Origin: a bacterium 1XD21-13 | GTDB lineage: Bacteria > Bacillota > Clostridia > Lachnospirales > Lachnospiraceae | Direction of reading: 5' to 3' | DNA length: 64,000 nucleotides | Assembly (NCBI GenBank): GCA_009917555.1 | Contig: QZDX01000009.1 | Coordinates: forward strand, 62,001-126,000 | Shown: positions 6,986 to 15,689 of the stretch, one piece after another | Numbering within the stretch: position 1 is the first letter of the stretch | Layout of the letters: each line of letters begins with the position of its first letter | Translations under genes and position numbers: made by a program | Notes under the pieces: generated by a model | Seen by the model: only the letters and a program-made list of their open reading frames with translations | What the model was told of the DNA's origin: nothing | Database searches by the model: none

Positions 6986-9081
6986 CGATATTTTTCAATC
7001 AATTACTGCAAAACAGTCTGTCCGGTTCTCTGCTGATTTTGGGGGTTCTTTTATTTCGGAAGGCGGCAGGCAGCCTTTCCAAGCTGTACGTCCGGCTTCT
7101 CTGGCTGATAGCATTTCTGATATTGGTATTTCCGCCTGTTACCATAGGTTCCCTGTACACGATGCGAGATCTGGTTTCGGAGACAGAGAATGCATTTTTC
7201 AGGAAAGAGATCGGTGAGAACAAGGAGCCAAAAGCAGAGGATGCTACAGATGCAGCTGTATGGGGAGAACCGGAAGAAGCCTTTCAGGAAATTCAGGCCC
7301 AAGGGCAGGGAGAGCTCTCGGTGGACATGCGAAGCAGGGGAGAGGGAAATCGCACACAGTCCGACGGCGTTCAACCAGATCTCACAAAAATCCTTGTGCT
7401 CCTTTGGGCCCTGGGAGCGGTAGGTTTGACAATCCTAAGCCTTACAAAATGGCTGCAATTAAAGAGAGAAGTGGCTACGGCTGTTCGGATTCGCCGAGAT
7501 GTGTGGCGTACGGAACGGATTTCCACACCCTTTGTTATGCCGGGACTGCCCTCCAGAATTTACATACCCAAGGAGCTGGAGAAAGAGAGGGGGCAACTGG
7601 AGGATATATTAAAACACGAGCGCAGACATATTTGCAACAAGGACCCCTGGATCAAGTGCGTTGCCCTGCTGGTCCTGATTCTGCACTGGTTCAACCCGCT
7701 TGTATGGCTTGCTTTTGGCCTTATGAGCCGGGATATGGAAATGTACTGTGACGAGTGCGTTCTCCGTGGAAAAAGTATGGAGGAAAAGAAGCGTTATGCC
7801 CAGACCCTCTTAGATTTTGCTTGTAAAAGCAGAGGATTTTCTCCGGCCCTCCATTTTGGGGAGAGCAGTACAAAAAGCAGAATCCGGCATGTGCTGAATA
7901 CAAGACGTCCCCATGCAGTCATAAGTCTGCTCCTTCTGCTTCTGATTAGCGGCTGCGGTCTGTCCTTTATGACCACGGGAGAAGAGGTGCCAGAGCAGTC
8001 GGCGTCAGACAATCCCGGAGACGAGCTTCTACCGGAAAATCTTCCGGATGAAGCAGATACTGGCTTCGAGACGGAAAATGCAGAGGGAGACGAGGAAGAA
8101 GAACACTGGGCCAATAAGCTTATAGTGGGAATCGGGCATGAGGGGATGGAGCCAGGCTTTGACGAGAAAGAAATGAGTGTCATGGGGGAGACAGAGCATT
8201 TTACCCTCTATGGTATGCATGATGGGGAAGCAATGGTAGTTCAAACGCCGGATTGTCTGGTATATGCGGAGGTGCCGCTCATATCCAATTATGAGATAGA
8301 ACCGCTGATTATGGAGCAGGACTTTGACAGTGACGGGGAGGAAGAGCTTGCCATTATTACCTATGTTCTGCATGGCACCGGGATTTCCATTCGCTCCCTG
8401 TTTATGACGGATCACACCGGAGATGGGCAGTGGAATATTTACCAGTATCGGGATCAGGATTATCTGGCTGAGTTGACGCCCCATTTTGATACCCGCTATA
8501 CGGAAGAGGGCGTAAGGCTTGTGTTTGACGGAGTGCCTGTGGGCGTAGCGGAGGAGGTGGAACCGGAGGAGCTGGATAGCGGATATGGCTATTATGCAGG
8601 CTCTCTCACAGACTTTCGGTTTGTGGAGGAAAGCATATACCTCTGTGCGGAGCTGATGGGCTATTCGGACATCAACTTTGCAGGTGAATATCCAGGCCAT
8701 GAGCTGAATGCCCAGGTACACTATTTGGGAGAGGGAAAATGGGAGCTTGCCAATATAAGCTACGCAGATGCGGAGATTACGGATGTACTGGAAGAAATCA
8801 TTCCTTTGTATCTCACAGGCCAGACCGGTGAGATCAATGGATACTACATGGTTCCCGGTGTAGAATTGCCGGATTTTGAAGAGCCATGCAGGGAGGTTAC
8901 GATCCTCTCGATTACCTATCCCCTGGAAGAGCTGGTTACCGGCGAGACAGAAGCCTATGTAACCATCCGCAGGGACAAAGAAGATTCCCTGGATTATCTG
9001 CATGTACCTTTGAAGAGAATTCCTTTAAATGACAGCGAAGACAGATGGCGGATTGCAGGAGAAATTTTAATGGAAAAATAA
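6982..9081 (+). CDS. M56-family metallopeptidase sensor, BlaR1-like, with extra C-terminal domain
   Basis: A 699-residue membrane protein. N-terminal helices (about 13-55) and further helices near 135-155 and 225-245 bracket the zinc site HERRH (about 212-216), the HExxH motif of M56 peptidases. DMEMYCDECVL (about 252-262) supplies a further conserved ligand region. A last helix (about 310-330, 'VISLLLLLLISGCG') leads to a ~370-residue acidic outer domain with DSDGEEELAII, a VCBS/FG-GAP-like calcium-loop pattern. No penicillin-binding domain with SxxK is seen, so the ligand is probably not a beta-lactam. It partners with the BlaI-like repressor. Confidence 0.82.
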   Translation: MTIFFNQLLQNSLSGSLLILGVLLFRKAAGSLSKLYVRLLWLIAFLILVFPPVTIGSLYTMRDLVSETENAFFRKEIGENKEPKAEDATDAAVWGEPEEAFQEIQAQGQGELSVDMRSRGEGNRTQSDGVQPDLTKILVLLWALGAVGLTILSLTKWLQLKREVATAVRIRRDVWRTERISTPFVMPGLPSRIYIPKELEKERGQLEDILKHERRHICNKDPWIKCVALLVLILHWFNPLVWLAFGLMSRDMEMYCDECVLRGKSMEEKKRYAQTLLDFACKSRGFSPALHFGESSTKSRIRHVLNTRRPHAVISLLLLLLISGCGLSFMTTGEEVPEQSASDNPGDELLPENLPDEADTGFETENAEGDEEEEHWANKLIVGIGHEGMEPGFDEKEMSVMGETEHFTLYGMHDGEAMVVQTPDCLVYAEVPLISNYEIEPLIMEQDFDSDGEEELAIITYVLHGTGISIRSLFMTDHTGDGQWNIYQYRDQDYLAELTPHFDTRYTEEGVRLVFDGVPVGVAEEVEPEELDSGYGYYAGSLTDFRFVEESIYLCAELMGYSDINFAGEYPGHELNAQVHYLGEGKWELANISYADAEITDVLEEIIPLYLTGQTGEINGYYMVPGVELPDFEEPCREVTILSITYPLEELVTGETEAYVTIRRDKEDSLDYLHVPLKRIPLNDSEDRWRIAGEILMEK

Positions 9082-9180
9082 AAACAAAAAAATGCCTCCT
9101 ATGGACATGATTCACCAGATTATAATATTTTATTCTTCAAAAAATAATGTGGTAACTTGTTTTTTATAAAAGGGACTACA

Positions 9181-9271
9181 GTAATCTCCTTTCAGTGCAC
9201 AAATCAATTTGCAGACACATGTATTTGTGGCTGAAAATTGATTTAGTAAAGGTGTACTGGAAGGAGATTAC
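9181..9271 (+). repeat. 90-nt 5'UTR hairpin element, copy A (before cotJ)
   Basis: Outer stem: GTAATCTCCTTTCAGTGCAC (9181-9200) with GTGTACTGGAAGGAGATTAC (9252-9271), nearly fully paired. Inner stem: AAATCAATTT (9201-9210) with AAATTGATTT (9235-9244). The tip contains ACACATGTATTTGTGG. The element ends 12 nt before the Shine-Dalgarno at 9284-9289. Related copies are at 13300-13391 (-), 17282-17369 (+) and 57158-57251 (-). Confidence 0.85.
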
Positions 9272-9296
9272 GGAACTAAAAATAGGAGGTATAGCT

Positions 9297-9749
9297 ATGA
9301 AAGATTCTGCTGCATGCGCCTGCACGCCGGAAGTGCTGGCAATGTGCTCTTTTCCTAAGCAGAAATGGTGCGAGCCTTATGAGTGGAACACGGCACTGTA
9401 CCAGGGAACAATTTTCCCCTGCCTGAATCTGATGTTCTATGCTGCGGAGGAAATTCCCTGCTCCTTTTTGGACAGCGCCGGTCTGTCTGATCGGGAAAAG
9501 GCCATGAACCAAATATCTATGATAGGCTTTGCCATCAATGATCTCACGCTTTATCTGGACACTCATCCCGACTGTGAGCAAGGCAAAGAGCTTATGAAGG
9601 ACCTTTTGAAAAAACGGCTGGACGGCCTTGCGGACTACGCCGAAAAGTACGATCCCCTGACCCAGCTGTCCATCATAACAGGAAATCCGGCATCCCCCAA
9701 GTATGAGTGGGATGAGGGACCTGCACCGTGGGAAGGAGGTCTGATCTAA
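9297..9749 (+). CDS. cotJB: Spore coat protein CotJA-CotJB fusion
   Basis: A 150-residue protein. Residues ~17-48 (SFPKQKWCEPYEWNTALYQG and TIFPCLNLMFY) match CotJA. Residues ~70-125 (MNQISMIGFAINDLTLYLDT, then a Lys-rich helix with YAEKYDPLTQ) match CotJB. In Bacillus these are two genes; here they are one continuous frame. The start at 9297 was chosen for AATAGGAGGTATAGCT. Its stop overlaps the ATG of cotJC by one base (TAATG). CotJ proteins form an inner-coat complex in the mother cell during sporulation, so expression is expected to be sporulation-specific. The 90-nt hairpin element sits directly before the ribosome site. Confidence 0.82.
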   Translation: MKDSAACACTPEVLAMCSFPKQKWCEPYEWNTALYQGTIFPCLNLMFYAAEEIPCSFLDSAGLSDREKAMNQISMIGFAINDLTLYLDTHPDCEQGKELMKDLLKKRLDGLADYAEKYDPLTQLSIITGNPASPKYEWDEGPAPWEGGLI

Positions 9750-10366
9750 TGTGGGCTTATGAAAAACGATTACAGTATCCGGTAAAAATCCGAAAAACCT
9801 GTCCAAAGACAGCACAGCTCATCATCAGCCAATACGGCGGCCCTGACGGGGAGCTCAGCGCCTCCATGCGGTATCTGGCACAGCGCTACTCCATGCCGGT
9901 GAAAAAGGTGGGCGGCCTTCTGACGGACATCGGAACCGAGGAAATCAATCATATGGAGATTATCTGTGCGATTGTTTATCAGCTGACCAAGGATCTGACG
10001 CCGGAGCAGGCCAAGACCGCAGGCTTTGACGCCTATTATATTGATCACACCGCAGGGCTGTGGCCCCAGGCGGCGGCAGGAGTGCCCTTTACTGCCCTGG
10101 AATTCCAATCCAAGGGCGATGCCTTTGCGGATCTCTACGAGGATCTGGCTGCGGAGCAAAAAGCGCGTACCGTATATGAAAACCTGCTGCGTGTCATAGA
10201 GGACCCGGATGTGAGAGCGCCTCTGAAATTCTTAAGAGCAAGAGAGATTGTGCACTTTCAGCGCTTTGGAGAGGCCCTTGAGATGACAAAGGAAAAGCTG
10301 GACGCGAAAAACTTCTATTATTTTAACCCGGAATTTGACAAGAAGATGTTTCACAATCCTCTTTAA
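9749..10366 (+). CDS. cotJC: Spore coat protein CotJC, manganese catalase family
   Basis: A 205-residue protein, close to the family norm. MWAYEKRLQYPVKI is the standard CotJC opening. The ferritin-like manganese catalase fold is marked by Glu/His ligands in TEEINHMEII (about 70-79) and in FLRAREIVHFQRFGEA (about 163-178), with SMRYLAQRY near the start. The start at 9749 has GGAAGGAGGTCTGATCTA and overlaps the previous stop. It is the last gene of the operon; a strong convergent hairpin follows at 10387-10481. Confidence 0.9.
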   Translation: MWAYEKRLQYPVKIRKTCPKTAQLIISQYGGPDGELSASMRYLAQRYSMPVKKVGGLLTDIGTEEINHMEIICAIVYQLTKDLTPEQAKTAGFDAYYIDHTAGLWPQAAAGVPFTALEFQSKGDAFADLYEDLAAEQKARTVYENLLRVIEDPDVRAPLKFLRAREIVHFQRFGEALEMTKEKLDAKNFYYFNPEFDKKMFHNPL

Positions 10367-10386
10367 CGGAAAAGGATAAAAGTAAA

Positions 10387-10481
10387 AATAACCGGACCAA
10401 TTACAGGTAAGCTTTATCAGTATTACCGTTGTTTAATGATGGTATATCTGAAAAACCTTCACTGAAATTTGTCCGGTTATT
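10387..10481. terminator. Hairpin between convergent cotJC and hydantoinase genes
   Basis: AATAACCGGAC (10387-10397) is the exact reverse complement of GTCCGGTTATT (10471-10481). The loop is 73 nt and has its own weak pairing. It lies between two genes that point at each other, so it may end transcription from both sides, though U-tracts are poor. Confidence 0.45.
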
Positions 10482-10568
10482 TACCCTTCATGTATTCCAT
10501 TTATCGATATTTTTACTACATGGATGTCCGCCAATAAGCATATTGAAAACGGTATTTCCGAATTACAT

Positions 10569-12122
10569 TTACTTCAAATCCCCAGCCGCCTTCACCTTCA
10601 CCCGATTGGTATTCCCCGGATAATACTGCAGCGGCACATCCTCCACATCAATAATCTCAACCGTCTCCCGAATAGCTCCGGCCTCCACCGCCAGTTCTAC
10701 CGCCTCAGCCTTGGCTTCCTCAAGAGCCTGTTCCCGGGGTAGCACCAGGTAATCCACCAGCTTCTCATAATTTCCCGAAACCTTGGAAATAGCAGAGCCA
10801 ATGGCATTGGCCACACCGCCGGCCTCCGGCTTTGTAACGGTTCGGGCGCCCGTAAGCTTTTCAGGAAGAATAATGGAGCCGCCGCCCACCAGAATCAGAT
10901 CCACGTCCTCGCTGGAGACCTTCATAGCATCCAGACTGTCCTCCACAAGCTCCGCAATAGCTTCCATAGCCTTTCTGGAAAACTCCTCGCTTAGATGCGC
11001 AACCTTCGTCTTATCTCCCAGATCAGTAAGCCCTAACCGCACTGCAATATCCGTAGCAGTGCACACATCTCCGCCAAAGATCAGAGCCTTTTCCGTAATC
11101 TGATAGCCAACAGAATCCGGGCCTACCGTAACACTTCCGTCACTGTGCTCCCGGACAATGGAGCCTCCCCCCAGGCCAATGGAAATCACATCCGGCATAC
11201 GGAAATTGGTACGCACACCGCCGATGGTAACAGCCACACCGGATTCACGTGGGAAGCCATTTTGAATCACACCCAGGTCCGTGGTAGTTCCGCCTACATC
11301 AACCACAAGGGCATCCTTCAGGCTGCTCAAATAGCAGGCCCCCCGAATGGAGTTGGTAGGTCCACAGGCAATGGTCAAAATCGGATAACGCCGGGCATAT
11401 TCCATAGTCATAAGAGTACCATCGTTTTGGGAGAGATAAATATCCGCGTCCGTGATTCCCTCATCCTGGAGACTGTGGGCAAAGCCCTCCGTAAAGGATT
11501 CGGCCACATGATAGAGAGCCGCATTTAAAATGGTGGCATTTTCCCGTTCAATAAGTCCCATAGAGCCGATCTCACTGGAAATAGATACATGGACCTGATC
11601 CCCCATCACCTCATGACACAGTTTAGCCGCTTCCAGCTCGTGATCATTGCGGACCGTGGAGAACACACAGGAAATGGCAACGGACTGAATTCCCTTTTCT
11701 TTGAGACGGAGGAAAAAGTTTTTTGCTCCTTCCCGATCAAAGGGAGCCAGCTCCTTGCCGTCATACTCAAAGCCGCCGCCAATCATAGCCGTATCCACAG
11801 CAATGGCCTTCAGATCCTCCGCCCAGTCTACCATAGGCGGTATGCCAAGGGCAGCAGGAGCACCAATGCGTAGAATTCCAATGGATGCAAGTCCCTTTCT
11901 CTGGACAATGGCATTGGTACACTGGGTAGTCCCCAGCATTGCCTGCCGGATCTGAGAAGGATCTACGCCGGATTCCTTAAGAACGGCGCGGACAGCCGCC
12001 AGAATTCCGCTATATACGTCCTCTGTGGTGTGCTGTTTGACACGAGCCGCCACATGAAGCTGTTCATCTATCAGGACGGCATCCGTATTCGTGCCGCCAA
12101 CATCAATACCAAGCTTATACAT
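10569..12122 (-). CDS. Hydantoinase/oxoprolinase family protein (HyuA-like)
   Basis: A 517-residue protein of the ASKHA-fold hydantoinase/oxoprolinase family. LGIDVGGTNTDAVLID (about 4-19) is the first phosphate loop; LVVDVGGTTTDLGVI (about 275-290) is the second; LILVGGGSIILP (about 425) is a third conserved block. The start at 12122 (MYKLGID) is preferred because AGGAGGAAATCAGTA precedes it. These enzymes hydrolyse cyclic amides such as hydantoins or 5-oxoproline with ATP. It lies 66 nt after a DUF917 gene on the same strand, a common pairing. The natural substrate is unknown. Confidence 0.85.
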   Translation of the reverse strand: MYKLGIDVGGTNTDAVLIDEQLHVAARVKQHTTEDVYSGILAAVRAVLKESGVDPSQIRQAMLGTTQCTNAIVQRKGLASIGILRIGAPAALGIPPMVDWAEDLKAIAVDTAMIGGGFEYDGKELAPFDREGAKNFFLRLKEKGIQSVAISCVFSTVRNDHELEAAKLCHEVMGDQVHVSISSEIGSMGLIERENATILNAALYHVAESFTEGFAHSLQDEGITDADIYLSQNDGTLMTMEYARRYPILTIACGPTNSIRGACYLSSLKDALVVDVGGTTTDLGVIQNGFPRESGVAVTIGGVRTNFRMPDVISIGLGGGSIVREHSDGSVTVGPDSVGYQITEKALIFGGDVCTATDIAVRLGLTDLGDKTKVAHLSEEFSRKAMEAIAELVEDSLDAMKVSSEDVDLILVGGGSIILPEKLTGARTVTKPEAGGVANAIGSAISKVSGNYEKLVDYLVLPREQALEEAKAEAVELAVEAGAIRETVEIIDVEDVPLQYYPGNTNRVKVKAAGDLK

Positions 12123-12187
12123 TACTGATTTCCTCCTATTCAAAATCGCTGCGCGATGGCACTAAAGGGTAAAGTCACTTTTGTGTA

Positions 12188-13273
12188 TTACTGTTTACAA
12201 CGCTCTTCCAGCGGAATATAATCCGTATCAATGCCGAAATACCTTGGTCCCACAAGCTCCAGGCCCTCCTTGGTCCGCCAAAGGGGGAAGCAGGGAAGTC
12301 CGACCACCATGACGCGCTTTCCGTATTTGAGGGCATCCGTGGGAACGGGCAGAAAGGTTTCAGTGTCCACCAGGCAGATGAGATCCGGTGTGGTGGCAAG
12401 GAGAGTGCCCTCTACCGCGGCAGTCAGATTTTCGTTTTGAAATTCTACATATGCAGATTTTCCCTTATAGTCCCCGATTCCATCCAAAAGAACCTTGCCA
12501 AAGTTAAAGCCTGCCCGAACCTCCCTCAGTACGTCACTGATTTTCCCTTTAAAGAGTCGGAAGCCCTCGGTAATGCGCAGAAATTCCTCCTCCGGTGTAC
12601 AGTCAGAGACTTCCTTTACCCGCCGGATGGCAGAGCCCAAGGTTTGACTGCGGGTCACAATACCCTTTACGGCATACTGCTTCAGAAAAGCTCCCTCCAT
12701 GGAAAATAGGGAAACAGATACGGAGCCGCCACAGGCCATAGTAACCGCACGAGCCAGCTCCTCCGTCCATTTGTTGGTGATGGTACGGAAGATACAGGAG
12801 TTTCCTTTTTCGTCCACCAGGGCCATGGGAGTGGCAGAGCCGCCGCCAATGGTAAAGGTAACCATCTGAAGCTCCGGAAATGCTCGTCCCATACCGTCAC
12901 AGTCTACCAGGGGCAGACCGAGCCTGGCTGCCGCTGCAATGGGAAGCATGGAATTCACACCTCCTGCCTCAATGGGCATAAATGCATAGATAGGCTTCCC
13001 GTAGAAGGTAGAAACCGTATCGTAGAGGGTCTGATACTCCTTTCCGCCGATAGCCTTCTCTGACAGAACCGTAGGAGCTCCCATCATGGCGATGGGAACC
13101 ACCAGAGCATCATCCGGCACCTCCTCTGGCTCTAACAGTGTGACAGGGCCGCATTCCTTTACGGCGCCAATGGCAACCAGCTTGCCCACATAAGGGTCGC
13201 CGCCGCCTCCTGCTCCCAGAAGCGCTGCTCCCAGAGCAATGTCTTCAATTTCTGCAATTCCAATTTTCCGCAA
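12188..13273 (-). CDS. DUF917 family protein
   Basis: A 361-residue protein recognisable as DUF917 by the opening (I)EDIALGAALLGAGGGGDPYVGK and by PIEAGGVNSMLPIAAAARLGLPLVDCDGMGRAFPELQM further on (quoted in pieces of the conserved core, about 10-30 and 100-138). The start codon is TTG at 13273, supported by AATAGGAGGTCAAACAAA in front; no ATG is nearby. DUF917 genes are regularly found beside hydantoinase/oxoprolinase genes and PucR regulators, as here. The biochemical role is not established. The 90-nt hairpin element (13300-13391) precedes its ribosome site. Confidence 0.83.
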   Translation of the reverse strand: MRKIGIAEIEDIALGAALLGAGGGGDPYVGKLVAIGAVKECGPVTLLEPEEVPDDALVVPIAMMGAPTVLSEKAIGGKEYQTLYDTVSTFYGKPIYAFMPIEAGGVNSMLPIAAAARLGLPLVDCDGMGRAFPELQMVTFTIGGGSATPMALVDEKGNSCIFRTITNKWTEELARAVTMACGGSVSVSLFSMEGAFLKQYAVKGIVTRSQTLGSAIRRVKEVSDCTPEEEFLRITEGFRLFKGKISDVLREVRAGFNFGKVLLDGIGDYKGKSAYVEFQNENLTAAVEGTLLATTPDLICLVDTETFLPVPTDALKYGKRVMVVGLPCFPLWRTKEGLELVGPRYFGIDTDYIPLEERCKQ

Positions 13274-13299
13274 TTTGTTTGACCTCCTATTCCAGTTCC

Positions 13300-13391
13300 G
13301 TAAGAGCTTTCCAGTACACGAACATGTAAATCAATTTCCAGCCACAAGTGCATGTGTCAGTAAATTGATTTGTGCACCGAAAATCTCTTAC
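13300..13391 (-). repeat. 90-nt 5'UTR hairpin element, copy B (before DUF917)
   Basis: Read on the minus strand it starts GTAAGAGATTTTCGGTGCAC and ends GTGTACTGGAAAGCTCTTAC. GTAAGAG pairs with CTCTTAC where copy A has GTAATCTC with GAGATTAC, a compensatory change. The inner stem AAATCAATTT / AAATTGATTT is identical to copy A. It ends 12 nt before the Shine-Dalgarno. A TATAAT lies upstream on this strand (near 13415-13420). The motif TTACGGAACTGGAAT occurs on both sides of the element. Confidence 0.85.
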
Positions 13392-13474
13392 TGATTCCAG
13401 TTCCGTAATATTCCATAACATTATACTGCTGTCACATCATTGCAATAAAGCGGAAAAAAGACAAAAATATACTC

Positions 13475-13502
13475 CTTGATTTGTCCAAAAGGATAAATCA
13501 AG
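13475..13502 (-). terminator. Probable terminator after pucR
   Basis: CTTGATTTGTCC (13475-13486) pairs with GGATAAATCAAG (13491-13502) around an AAAA loop. On the minus strand it lies just past the PucR stop and is followed by GAGTATATTTTTG. Confidence 0.5.
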
Positions 13503-13517
13503 AAGTGAGAAATCAAA

Positions 13518-15119
13518 CTATTTGGAGGCAAGAAGACGATTTAAGGCCACAGAACGATACAGGGAAGACAGCTCCGGCATCTTGCTTGGAGGGTATCCTA
13601 ACAGCTCCCGAATACGACTCAACCTGTATTTTACGGTATTTTTGTGAAGAAAGAGAAGATCTGCACAGGCAGAGACACTGCTTTGGGCATCCAGAAGATA
13701 AACCTCCAGAGTTTTAAGGAGCGCATTGTCCTCCCGCACATATGTAAGGGCCTCCAGGGGCAGAAGCGCCTGGGTGAGAGCAGCTTCACTTTCCGATAAA
13801 ATCTTCTGACAGTCCGCGGCAAATTCCAGCTCCTGCAGGGTATAACAACCCCGATCCGGCCAGAGCCTTCTAACGGTTTCAATTACCTTCTGGTGGAGCA
13901 GGAAGGTCCGGCGTACATCCGAAGTACTGTTCAGCGGATAGCAGCGCGTTAGAGACAAGGACAATCCCAAGCTCTCCAGGCGCATGCACAGATCCCTGGA
14001 AATCAAAGCCCGCTCAGGAGAATGTTCAATCCAATCCATAAAAGCAGCTATACGTCCTTCATACAGATCCGCTACCACTGTATGACAGTAATGCCCCAGG
14101 TGCTCACGAACCAAGGGAAGCCCCTCTCGGCGGAAGCGTTCCGTTTGACCTTCCTCACAATGCAGAATCCACATTTCGTGAATATCTGCCACGTTAATAT
14201 GGAAGATATTAGCAAGCTGCCGCATTTTCATAGGCTCGTCCTGTAAAATGGCCCGGATCAATTCGTGAATAGCCACCTCACCCTGGCCTTGTCCCCAGAT
14301 GCCGACGCTAAGACGCACCACATCCTTAAGCTCAGCCAGAACCGTACTGTTCAGAGGAAGACCCTCCCGAAGAACAAGGAGCTCAAGTCCAGGCCCCCGA
14401 TCTCCACCGATAGAGAAGCGATAGAGACGGCTGTCAGGAAGAATCCCGCAGGCTATGGACTGCTGATCAACCGGAAGAGCATCCAAGGCTTCCAGCCCCT
14501 TTTTAATACAGGCTTCCTCACTTCTGGGCCAGGCGGTTAAATATTGAATCTGAAAAGAGCTGTCACACAGAATCAGAGAAGCGGAAATCCGATCACTGAG
14601 CATTTTCAGGACGGTGCTGATGGTCCGCTGCTGGGAGGGAAGAGAGGAGACACGCTCCAGGATCTCTGCCACAAGAGAGGTGTCGCGGGTCCGATCCCGA
14701 AGGATAAGATCCATCACGTCGGAGATAACCTCTCCATAGCGAAGAGTTACATCCCCTTCCGGCATTACAATCAGCACAAAATCCATCTCATTTGCAAAAT
14801 CAATCAGCCTCTGATGAATTTCCTTCAGGTAGACGCCCACATAATAAAAAATCAGCCCAACCTCGCCGCCCTCTGCAAGCCGTCTCATATTGATGTACTG
14901 TCGCTCCACATCCTCCGTCATATTTAAAAAGCCGGTAATGACAATTTCACTGCCGAAGTATTCCCCCTGAGGAAAAACCTCGTCCACCAGCACGCCGGGG
15001 TCGGTGGATTCCAAAACGGAGATGGAAGAAACAATTTTCGTTAGCCCCCCATGACCGGCGATCACCTTAGCCTGCCGCAGAGAGGGCAGCTTTAACAAAT
15101 CTGCAACTGTTATGCTCAT
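13518..15119 (-). CDS. PucR family transcriptional regulator
   Basis: A 533-residue protein. N-terminal MSITVADLLKLPSLRQAKVI and the following ~110 residues (with VLESTDPGVLVDEVFPQGE) form the PucR sensor domain. The C-terminal ~60 residues (TLEVYLLDAQSSVSACADLL then FLHKNTVKYRLSRIRELLGY) are the PucR-type helix-turn-helix. The middle is a CdaR/GGDEF-like linker. PucR regulators control purine or related N-heterocycle breakdown, so this is the likely activator of the DUF917 and hydantoinase genes downstream on the same strand. It starts 4 nt after the VanZ gene ends; SD GGAAGGTGACCTT. Confidence 0.85.
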   Translation of the reverse strand: MSITVADLLKLPSLRQAKVIAGHGGLTKIVSSISVLESTDPGVLVDEVFPQGEYFGSEIVITGFLNMTEDVERQYINMRRLAEGGEVGLIFYYVGVYLKEIHQRLIDFANEMDFVLIVMPEGDVTLRYGEVISDVMDLILRDRTRDTSLVAEILERVSSLPSQQRTISTVLKMLSDRISASLILCDSSFQIQYLTAWPRSEEACIKKGLEALDALPVDQQSIACGILPDSRLYRFSIGGDRGPGLELLVLREGLPLNSTVLAELKDVVRLSVGIWGQGQGEVAIHELIRAILQDEPMKMRQLANIFHINVADIHEMWILHCEEGQTERFRREGLPLVREHLGHYCHTVVADLYEGRIAAFMDWIEHSPERALISRDLCMRLESLGLSLSLTRCYPLNSTSDVRRTFLLHQKVIETVRRLWPDRGCYTLQELEFAADCQKILSESEAALTQALLPLEALTYVREDNALLKTLEVYLLDAQSSVSACADLLFLHKNTVKYRLSRIRELLGYPPSKMPELSSLYRSVALNRLLASK

Positions 15120-15123
15120 AAGG

Positions 15124-15648
15124 TCACCTTCCTACCCTTCGCCTCCTCTTAACCTTCCTCTCCTGAAACACCGTCACCCGTCCGAGAAAGCACACAATCC
15201 GCACCAGAATCACCCCGATCAGAACTCCGATACTGTCAATCATCACATCGCGGCCTGAGGGCCCCCGTCCGGCCACAAAGGACTGGTGGTATTCATCCAG
15301 ACAGGCGCAGGCCACACAAAAGCCTCCGGCAATGATGGTGAGGGCAATTCCGCGCAGGCGGTAAACATATAGAGGAAAGGAGACGCACACAGCCAGCAGA
15401 AAATATTCCGTCACATGGGCCAGCTTGCGCACATAAGGATGCAGCATTTCCGTATAAAGATTCAGCTCTGCTGCACTCCAGCCTGTTTCAAAGGATTCAC
15501 AGGTGATTTCCAGAAGCTTGTGGGTGACCCTCCAGCTTAAGTTCCCGGAGATCTCCCCTGGCTGTGCGGAAAACTGAAAAATCACATACAGCATAAACAG
15601 GGCAGGCAGAAAGGAGAAGGGCTTTAAAATGGGTTTGATATATCGCAT
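15124..15648 (-). CDS. VanZ-like membrane protein
   Basis: A 174-residue membrane protein with about four helices. MLYVIFQFSAQPGEISG (about 20-36), RKLAHVTEYFLLAVC (about 75-90) and CLDEYHQSFVAGRGPSGRDV (about 118-137) are the typical VanZ family signatures. The ATG at 15648 has AGAGGAGTGAAAGCT and is preferred over a GTG nine bases upstream. VanZ-type proteins are linked to low-level teicoplanin resistance in some hosts, but most homologues have no known role. It is tightly followed by pucR. Confidence 0.85.
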   Translation of the reverse strand: MRYIKPILKPFSFLPALFMLYVIFQFSAQPGEISGNLSWRVTHKLLEITCESFETGWSAAELNLYTEMLHPYVRKLAHVTEYFLLAVCVSFPLYVYRLRGIALTIIAGGFCVACACLDEYHQSFVAGRGPSGRDVMIDSIGVLIGVILVRIVCFLGRVTVFQERKVKRRRRVGR

Positions 15649-15689
15649 AGCTTTCACTCCTCTGACTGCACAGCCCTCTCTGTGCCTTT

